DNA of 10,180 nt from an uncultured Clostridia bacterium (GTDB lineage Bacteria; Bacillota; Clostridia; Oscillospirales; Oscillospiraceae), in contig CAMGPO010000017.1 in assembly GCA_946060825.1 (NCBI GenBank), positions 1 to 10,180 on the forward strand, read 5' to 3'. Made by a program: the position numbers and the translations under genes. The stretch's first letter is position 1. Each line of letters starts with the position of its first letter. Below the pieces are notes generated by a model that saw only the letters and a list, made by a program, of their open reading frames with translations, had not been told where the DNA came from and ran no database searches. Below are positions 6,059 to 10,180 of the stretch, piece after piece.

Positions 6059-6689
6059 ATTCGCCGGTGAAGGTCTTGCAGTAGGGGGCCAGGGTGCAGC
6101 GGTCACAGGCCGGCTTCCTCGCGTCGCAGACGGCGCGGCCGTGGAGCACCAACCGGTGGCAGAAGTCGGAGCTTTCCTCCGGCGGCAGAATCTTCCAGAG
6201 CTGTTCTTCCACCTTTCCGGGATCCTTGCCCACGGTCAGGCCCAGCTTGTTCGTGATGCGGATGCAATGGGTGTCGCAGACCACGGCGGGCTGGCCATAG
6301 AGGTCGCCCAGCAGCAGGTTGGCCGTCTTGCGGCCCACGCCCGGGATCCGCAGCAGGGCCTCCATGGTGTCCGGCACCTTTCCGCCGTATTCGTCCCGCA
6401 GCATCTGGCAGGCGAGGACGATATCCCGGGCCTTGTGGTGGTAGAAGCCGCAGGAGCGCACATAGTCCTCCACCTCGGCCACGTCGGCTTCGGCGAAGTC
6501 GTCGAGGGTCGGGAACCGCTCGAAGAGGGCGGGGGTGATTTTGTTGACCCGTTCGTCGGTGCACTGGGCGGAGAGCCGCACCGAGATCATCAGCTCGTAG
6601 TCCTTTTGATATTGCAGGGCGCAGAGCGCCTGGGGATAGGCCTCCTTCAGCGCGGCGACGACGCCCTGGACGCGGGTGGCAGTCTCCAT
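6057..6689 (-). CDS. nth: Endonuclease III, base-excision repair DNA glycosylase/AP lyase
   Basis: This 210-residue enzyme removes oxidised pyrimidines from DNA and nicks the abasic site; the E. coli protein is 211 residues. The helix-hairpin-helix LLRIPGVGRKTANLLLGDLYG region (112-132) contains the catalytic lysine K121, and D139 in VVCDTHCIR is the catalytic aspartate. The C-terminal [4Fe-4S] cluster motif is exact: C188-x6-C195-x2-C198-x5-C204. The ATG at 6689 is chosen over in-frame ATGs at 6695 and 6722 because AAGGAGG (6697-6703) sits 7 nt before it; the 6695 ATG is too close and the 6722 ATG lies upstream of that site. It is transcribed divergently from rarA, with its own promoter in the shared 129-bp gap. 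Confidence 0.97.
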   Translation of the reverse strand: METATRVQGVVAALKEAYPQALCALQYQKDYELMISVRLSAQCTDERVNKITPALFERFPTLDDFAEADVAEVEDYVRSCGFYHHKARDIVLACQMLRDEYGGKVPDTMEALLRIPGVGRKTANLLLGDLYGQPAVVCDTHCIRITNKLGLTVGKDPGKVEEQLWKILPPEESSDFCHRLVLHGRAVCDARKPACDRCTLAPYCKTFTGE

Positions 6690-6710
6690 CGTCATTCCTC
6701 CTTTTTCGAC

Positions 6711-6739
6711 AGTATAGCACAAAACCCGGCGAATGAAAA
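6711..6739 (-). promoter_or_regulatory. Promoter of nth
   Basis: Read on the minus strand, TTTTCA (6739-6734) and TATACT (6716-6711) are 17 bp apart, and a TG one base before the -10 box makes an extended -10. The expected start lies a few bases before the nth ribosome-binding site, giving a very short leader. Confidence 0.75.
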
Positions 6740-6754
6740 GCGAGAAAAACCGCC

Positions 6755-6783
6755 TTGCGGCTTCGGGCCATCCGCATTATAAT
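6755..6783 (+). promoter_or_regulatory. Promoter of rarA
   Basis: TTGCGG (6755-6760) is followed 17 bp later by a perfect TATAAT (6778-6783). It lies back to back with the nth promoter, the two -35 boxes being only 15 bp apart, so polymerase binding at one may affect the other. Confidence 0.75.
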
Positions 6784-6818
6784 AGGAGGAAAACCAGAGG
6801 AAAAGGAGGCGCTGCCCC

Positions 6819-8081
6819 ATGTACAGACCGCTGGCCGACGAGCTGCGGCCGGAGACCCTCGACGACGTCTGCGGCCAGGCGCACATTTTGGGCCCGGGCG
6901 CGCTGCTGCGCCGGATCATCGACTCCGGCAATATCCCGAATATGATCTTCTACGGCCCCTCGGGCGTGGGCAAGACCACCGTGGCCAATATCATCGCGAA
7001 GCGCACCCACCGCAAGCTCTGCCGCCTCAACGCCACCACGGCCTCCTCCGGCGACATCAAGGAGATCGTTGCCCAGCTCGACACCTTCCTGGCTCCCGAC
7101 GGCGTGCTGCTCTATCTGGATGAGATCCAGTATTTCAACAAGCGGCAGCAGCAGTCGCTGCTCGAGCACATCGAGAACGGCAAGATCACCCTGATCGCCT
7201 CCACGACGGAGAATCCCTACTTCTACATCTATAACGCCATCCTCAGCCGATCGACGGTCTTTGAGTTCAAGCCCATCACCCCGGAGGCGGCGGAGCAGGC
7301 GATTCACCGGGCCGTCCGCTATATGGCCGAAAAGACGAAGCTGATCCCCGACCTGGAGCCGGAGGTCGTCGGAACCATCGCCCGAAGCTGCGGCGGCGAC
7401 CTCCGCAAGGCCGCCAACACCGTGGAGCTGCTGTTCACGGCCTCCCGGGTGGAGAACGGTGTCATCCACATCACCGAGGCCGACGCCGCCGCCATCTCCC
7501 AGAAGTCCTCCATGCGTTATGACCGGGAGGGCGACCAGCACTTCGACGTGGTATCCGCCCTGATGAAGTCCCTGCGCGGCTCCGACCCCGACGCCGCCCT
7601 CCACTACCTGGCCCGGCTGCTGGAGGCCGGGGACCTGAGCGGCGCCTGCCGCCGGATTCTCTGCTCCGCCAGCGAGGACATCGGCCTTGCCTACCCCCAG
7701 GCGATGCCCATCGTCAAGGCCTGCGTGGACACGGCGTTGCAGCTCGGCCTGCCCGAGGGGCGGCTGGCCCTGGCCGAGGCCTGCATTCTGCTGGCCACGG
7801 CCCCGAAGTCCAACTCCGTGGAGGCGGCCATCGACGCTGCCATCGCCGACGTGAAGGCCGGCGTGACGGGCCAGATTCCCCGGGAGCTGCAAAACGTCCA
7901 CGCCGACGGAACCGGCTTCGAGCGGGAGCAGGGCTACCTCTATCCCCACAACTACCCGGGCCACTGGGTACGCCAGCAGTACCTGCCCGACGAGCTGAAG
8001 GACCGCCGTTACTACGAGTACGGCGACAACAAGACGGAACAGGCGGCCAAGCGCTACTGGGACGCTGTCAAAACACCGTGA
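6819..8081 (+). CDS. rarA: Replication-associated recombination protein A (AAA+ ATPase)
   Basis: This 420-residue protein (RarA/MgsA, related to eukaryotic WRNIP1 and to clamp-loader subunits) acts at stalled replication forks in the cytoplasm. The AAA+ module shows Walker A GPSGVGKTT (46-54), Walker B LLYLDEIQYF (97-106; D101, E102) followed by NKRQQQ, sensor 1 in STTENP (128-133), and an arginine-finger candidate R144 in AILSRSTVF. The C-terminal oligomerisation/MgsA region includes SASEDIGLAYPQA, LATAPKSNSV, and a conserved end with YLYPHNYPGHWVRQQYLPDEL. The usual HRFNK of Walker B is QYFNK here, a small variant. The start is supported by AAGGAGG 9 nt upstream and a TATAAT promoter. Its last 14 bp overlap the end of the convergent S1 gene, and no terminator was found after it. 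Confidence 0.96.
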   Translation: MYRPLADELRPETLDDVCGQAHILGPGALLRRIIDSGNIPNMIFYGPSGVGKTTVANIIAKRTHRKLCRLNATTASSGDIKEIVAQLDTFLAPDGVLLYLDEIQYFNKRQQQSLLEHIENGKITLIASTTENPYFYIYNAILSRSTVFEFKPITPEAAEQAIHRAVRYMAEKTKLIPDLEPEVVGTIARSCGGDLRKAANTVELLFTASRVENGVIHITEADAAAISQKSSMRYDREGDQHFDVVSALMKSLRGSDPDAALHYLARLLEAGDLSGACRRILCSASEDIGLAYPQAMPIVKACVDTALQLGLPEGRLALAEACILLATAPKSNSVEAAIDAAIADVKAGVTGQIPRELQNVHADGTGFEREQGYLYPHNYPGHWVRQQYLPDELKDRRYYEYGDNKTEQAAKRYWDAVKTP

Positions 8082-8955
8082 TCTGGCCGGGGCCGTACTC
8101 CCAGAAGTCGATGTGGCCACTGGTCTTATAGTAGGTTACGGGCTGGGGCGTCACCGCGCCCGGGTCGAGGCGGTGGAGGGCAACCAGCTTGATTTTCTGC
8201 TTTTCCGGCAGAATGGATTTGATGTACACGGAGACGGCGTCTCCCTCCCGGAGGTCGGGATTGGGATCGGCCAGACCGGAGAGGTTCGGCAGCAGCTCCA
8301 CAAAGGCGCCGTAATCCTTGACGCTGCGGACAATGCCGGTGACGGTCTGGCCCGGCCGGAAGGCGGCGGCGTTTTCTGCCCAGGTGCCCAGCAGCTCCCT
8401 GTGGGTCAGGAAGATGCGGCGCAGCTCCCGGTCGAGGAACTTGACGGCGGCGTAGATCCGCTGGCCCTCCCGGAACCGGTCCCGGCTGTGGGCGATGCGG
8501 GAGACGGAGATGCTCTCAATGCCCAGCAGGGCTGTGATGCCGCAGCCCACGTCGCAGAAGGCCCCGAAGGCCGTCAGGCTGGTCACCACGGCGGGGATGA
8601 TGTCCCCCGGCGACCAGGCTTCAAAGATGTGGTCCAAGGCCTCCTCCTGGGCGGCCCGCCGGGACAGCACCGGCGGCAGGCCCTCCGGCAGCTCCGTGAC
8701 GCGGAAGCAGACCGGTTTGCCGACCCGGGAGAGAATGGCGATCTCCCGCAGCGTTCCCTCCCGGATGCCGACGGCGGTCTCTTCCCGGGGGATGACGCCC
8801 CGGACACAACCCAGATCCACGAAGAGGTCGTGGTGCTCATCGCACTTGTAGGCGATTCCCTCCAGAATTTCGCCGCTGAGCATGGCCTTTCTCAGCTCCT
8901 CTTGGGTGTAGGGCGCCGGACGGGGATGCCGGCCCTCGGGAAGATAACAATTCAT
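8068..8955 (-). CDS. S1 RNA-binding domain protein (S1-like, three repeats)
   Basis: This 295-residue cytoplasmic protein has three S1-type OB-fold repeats: a degenerate first one at about residues 28-100 (EILEGIAYKCDEHHDLFVDL), a second at about 115-187 (GDIIPAVVTSLTAFGAFCDV), and the clearest at about 200-262 (GQTVTGIVRSVKDYGAFVEL). Such proteins bind single-stranded RNA and are often annotated as ribosomal protein S1 in clostridia; full S1 has four to six repeats, so this may be the S1-like homologue or a separate RNA-binding factor. The ATG at 8955 is preferred over an in-frame ATG at 9087 because AAGGAGG lies 7 nt upstream and the extension would overlap the preceding gene. It follows a small unknown gene by 40 bp, probably in one operon, and overlaps rarA tail-to-tail by 14 bp. 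Confidence 0.88.
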   Translation of the reverse strand: MNCYLPEGRHPRPAPYTQEELRKAMLSGEILEGIAYKCDEHHDLFVDLGCVRGVIPREETAVGIREGTLREIAILSRVGKPVCFRVTELPEGLPPVLSRRAAQEEALDHIFEAWSPGDIIPAVVTSLTAFGAFCDVGCGITALLGIESISVSRIAHSRDRFREGQRIYAAVKFLDRELRRIFLTHRELLGTWAENAAAFRPGQTVTGIVRSVKDYGAFVELLPNLSGLADPNPDLREGDAVSVYIKSILPEKQKIKLVALHRLDPGAVTPQPVTYYKTSGHIDFWEYGPGQITVF

Positions 8956-8995
8956 CTTGGACCTCCTTGATTTGATCGGAATGACAGCAAACCTG

Positions 8996-9307
8996 TTATT
9001 CCAGTCTATGCGGAGGCTCCGGCGGTTCGTGAATGGTTTTTCCGCCGCAGCGGCAGATGGCGTCCAGGACAAAGGGCATATCGGCACTGCTGGTCAGCAC
9101 GGTCAGGACAGCCCGGTCCTCGGCGGGCACCATGACGGCCCCGCTGAGACGGCTGGGGATGCCGCTGCCGGGACAGTGGGCGCCGGGGTCGGCCCAGACG
9201 GGCCGCTGCCGGTTCAGGGCCGTGCGCAGGCCCCGCTCCCGGCATAGGGAGGACGCCTCCCGGGCGGCGCTGACGCTGGAAAAGGATGCGGAGATGGTTC
9301 TGGTCAT
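8996..9307 (-). CDS. Hypothetical protein, 103 aa
   Basis: I do not recognise this protein. It begins MTRTISASFSSVSAAREASS, has a small hydrophobic strand-like stretch SGAVMVPAEDRAVLTVLTSS (55-74), then MPFVLDAICRCGGKTIHEPP with C85 and C87, and ends in a proline/histidine tail. Other cysteines are C22 and C45. The alternation of short strands and helices could be a ferredoxin-like or similar small alpha/beta fold, which is only an impression. There is no signal peptide or membrane span. The ATG at 9307 has AAGGAGA 7 nt upstream; an in-frame ATG at 9532 would run across the DUF951 gene and is rejected. The S1 gene follows after 40 bp without a terminator, and the DUF951 gene diverges upstream. 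Confidence 0.75.
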   Translation of the reverse strand: MTRTISASFSSVSAAREASSLCRERGLRTALNRQRPVWADPGAHCPGSGIPSRLSGAVMVPAEDRAVLTVLTSSADMPFVLDAICRCGGKTIHEPPEPPHRLE

Positions 9308-9341
9308 GGTGAAGTCTCCTTGCTTGTGATAACAAAAGATT

Positions 9342-9355
9342 GCCCGGTTCCGGGC
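9342..9355. promoter_or_regulatory. Short dyad between divergent genes
   Basis: GCCCGG and CCGGGC (6 bp each) flank TT midway between the starts at 9307 (minus) and 9375 (plus). It could be a binding site or a leader hairpin of either transcript; no convincing -35/-10 pair could be placed in this 67-bp gap on either strand. Confidence 0.3.
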
Positions 9356-9374
9356 GGAATATACGGAGGGTACT

Positions 9375-9557
9375 ATGGACGTACGGCTACAGGATATTTT
9401 GGTCATGAAGAAGCCCCACCCCTGCGGCAGTGACCGCTGGCTGGTGCTGCGCACCGGTATGGACTTCCGCCTGCGCTGCTGCGGCTGCGGCCATGAGGTG
9501 CTGCTGCCCCGGAGCAAGGCGGAGAAGAACATCCGCAGGATCCTGCGGGAGGAATGA
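9375..9557 (+). CDS. DUF951 family small protein
   Basis: This 60-residue protein matches DUF951 (PF06107), a Firmicutes family of about 60-70 residues that includes, to my recollection, B. subtilis YyzM. Family hallmarks are all present: LQDILVMKKPHPCGSDRW (6-22), then RLRCCGCGHEVLLPRSK (32-48) and a basic C-terminal helix. C17 together with C35/C36 and C38 could form a zinc-ribbon-like metal site, and the basic end hints at nucleic-acid binding; no function is established. GGAGGG lies 4 nt before the ATG. In other Firmicutes it is often near genes for replication, partition or the GTPase YchF; here its neighbours are the S1 operon (divergent) and a repeat island. Confidence 0.93.
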   Translation: MDVRLQDILVMKKPHPCGSDRWLVLRTGMDFRLRCCGCGHEVLLPRSKAEKNIRRILREE

Positions 9558-9658
9558 CCGCAAGTTTTTTCAAAATCCCGGACAACGCCCCAGAGAAGGG
9601 CGGGGAAGGGACGGCCTTTCGGGGAGGTTTTCCCGAGAGACAGCGGGCCATGGCGAGA

Positions 9659-9699
9659 ACCGGCCGCAACTCCGAGACGGAGTTGCGACCGGTTTTTTT
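9659..9699 (+). terminator. Rho-independent terminator downstream of the DUF951 gene
   Basis: A 16-bp stem with one C-A mismatch (9659-9674 with 9678-9693, AGA loop, CAACTCCG pairing with CGGAGTTG) is followed by seven T residues in total. It lies about 100 bp after the DUF951 stop, leaving an unusually long untranslated 3' stretch with smaller possible hairpins. Confidence 0.92.
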
Positions 9700-9745
9700 G
9701 CGTGTACAGGCTAGGATAGTACCAGAGGCGCGCGGCGTGAAGAGC

Positions 9746-9773
9746 GGAGAGTTAAGATTGGAGAGTGAAGATG
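9746..9773 (+). repeat. Tandem 14-bp direct repeat
   Basis: GGAGAGTTAAGATT (9746-9759) is followed immediately by GGAGAGTGAAGATG (9760-9773), 12 of 14 bases identical. The last bases of the second unit run into the start of the long palindrome. Confidence 0.7.
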
Positions 9774-9853
9774 TCATTCTGAGGAGCGTATGCGACGAAG
9801 AATCTTTCCGCAGCTGGCTCCGAACAGATTCTTCGCTTCGCTCAGAATGACAT
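9771..9853. repeat. Long palindromic repeat, copy A
   Basis: Perfect 13-bp terminal inverted repeats ATGTCATTCTGAG (9771-9783) and CTCAGAATGACAT (9841-9853) enclose a second perfect pair CGAAGAATCT (9796-9805) and AGATTCTTCG (9826-9835), so the whole 83 bases can fold into an interrupted hairpin. This TCATTCTGAG...GAAGAATC type of palindrome is dispersed through many bacterial genomes and is a familiar source of spurious ORFs. No transposase is present. Confidence 0.88.
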
Positions 9854-9903
9854 CGCAGCGTTTTCCGTAGGAGCGGACGACTCTGTCCGCCCAAAGCGCT
9901 CCG
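9841..9903 (+). repeat. 63-bp direct repeat, copy 1
   Basis: The right arm of palindrome A plus its tail repeats at 10028-10090 with three mismatches over 63 bases (offset 187 bp). The tail holds the stem GAGCGGAC / GTCCGCCC with a GACTCT loop (9871-9892; one mismatched pair). Confidence 0.88.
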
Positions 9904-9962
9904 ACACCCACGCTGTTCCCGTTTGGCGCGCCGGGTCGTCGCACCCTGCGATCACACCCTCC

Positions 9963-10040
9963 TGTTATTCTGAGCGGAGCGAAGAATCTTTTACACCCGG
10001 TCCCGGAAGGATTCTTCGGCCTGCGGCCTCAGAATGACAT
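9963..10040. repeat. Long palindromic repeat, copy B
   Basis: TGTTATTCTGAG (9963-9974) pairs with CTCAGAATGACA (10028-10039), with a single G-T or mismatched position, and inner GAAGAATC pairs with GATTCTTC. It has the same ends as copy A but a different central sequence, showing that the arms are kept while the middle varies. Confidence 0.87.
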
Positions 10041-10090
10041 CGCAGCGTTTTCCGTAGGGGCGGACGACTCTGTCCGCCCAAAACGCGCCG
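10028..10090 (+). repeat. 63-bp direct repeat, copy 2
   Basis: This is the right arm and tail of palindrome B, matching 9841-9903 at 60 of 63 bases. Its hairpin is perfect: GGGCGGAC (10058-10065) pairs with GTCCGCCC (10072-10079) across a GACTCT loop. Confidence 0.88.
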
Positions 10091-10130
10091 GTTTGCACCT
10101 CGTATCGTCCAAAGCATGAACGCCGGGTAG

Positions 10131-10152
10131 GGCGGGACCCATGTGTCCCGCC
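10131..10152. repeat. Third short hairpin of the repeat island
   Basis: GGCGGGAC (10131-10138) pairs perfectly with GTCCCGCC (10145-10152) across a CCATGT loop. The design, an 8-bp GC stem with a 6-base loop preceded by GTAG, matches the tails of copies A and B, but the loop and stem differ and no long palindrome precedes it. Confidence 0.75.
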
Positions 10153-10180
10153 GCGAACCTGCCGACTCGCACTCTGCTCC

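Larger units (their letters stand above)
9700..10180. other. Non-coding repeat island
   Basis: No credible gene was found on either strand in these 480 bases. The stretch is a mosaic of one tandem 14-mer pair, two copies of a long palindrome with an attached hairpin tail, and a third hairpin, described in separate entries. Open frames here carry peptides such as CHSERSEES, the translation of the palindrome itself, and are not real proteins. The island continues to the window edge. Confidence 0.8.

Noticed and set aside
6777..8120. 447-codon open frame on the minus strand opposite rarA
   Set aside because: Antisense to a full-length conserved rarA; valine/glycine/leucine-rich shadow composition with no motif.
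8113..8970. 285-codon open frame on the plus strand opposite the S1 gene
   Set aside because: The minus-strand S1 repeats and ribosome-binding site are convincing; this frame has neither.
9554..9850. 98-codon plus-strand frame overlapping the DUF951 stop by ATGA
   Set aside because: Despite a plausible ribosome-binding site it reads through a strong terminator and into the palindromic repeat; no recognisable protein.
9403..9894. 163-codon minus-strand frame starting inside the repeat island
   Set aside because: Its N-terminal part translates the palindrome (CHSERSEES), a well-known spurious product, and the rest is antisense to the DUF951 gene.
9771..10152. CRISPR array
   Set aside because: Repeats are palindromes of unequal spacing with only two or three copies and no regular spacers or cas genes.

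Overview
The window looks like chromosomal DNA from a GC-rich Firmicute of the class Clostridia, most likely an Oscillospiraceae/Ruminococcaceae-type anaerobe. The grounds are strong AAGGAGG ribosome-binding sites before most genes, a YtrA-type GntR/ABC operon, a DUF951 protein, a clostridial-style RarA, a FliB-type cysteine-cluster protein, and the gene-poor palindromic repeats at the right end. This placement is inferred from gene content and is not proved. Ten genes are intact and one is cut by the left edge. No rRNA, tRNA, CRISPR array, transposase or phage gene was seen.

Layout. (1) 1-732, minus: the N-terminal 244 codons of a FliB-like lysine-N-methylase, divergent from (2) 813-1919, plus: a secreted FnIII/amidase/SH3 cell-wall hydrolase. 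(3) 1920-3922: a promoter with a dyad over its -10 box, then a two-gene unit of an acetate-kinase-family protein with altered substrate-site residues and a TauE/SafE-type anion exporter, closed by a strong terminator. (4) 3944-6058: a self-contained GntR(YtrA)-ABC ATPase-ABC permease operon, with a TTGACA promoter, a cluster of direct and inverted TTGTAT-type repeats that looks like the regulator's own operator, tight gene coupling and a terminator. (5) 6057-8081: endonuclease III (nth, minus) and rarA (plus) transcribed divergently from clear back-to-back promoters. Both are DNA-maintenance genes. (6) 8068-9307, minus: a 103-residue unknown protein and a three-repeat S1 RNA-binding protein, probably one operon. 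The S1 gene overlaps the end of rarA tail-to-tail by 14 bp. (7) 9375-9557, plus: a DUF951 zinc-ribbon-like small protein, with a terminator about 100 bp downstream. (8) 9700-10180: a non-coding island built from short repeats, namely two copies of a long palindrome, three short hairpins of common design and one tandem 14-mer pair.

The region is mostly ordinary housekeeping and membrane-transport content. The items most worth a second look are the divergent acetate kinase paired with a sulfite-exporter-family protein, the operator array before the GntR gene, and the modular repeat island. No wholly new system was identified.
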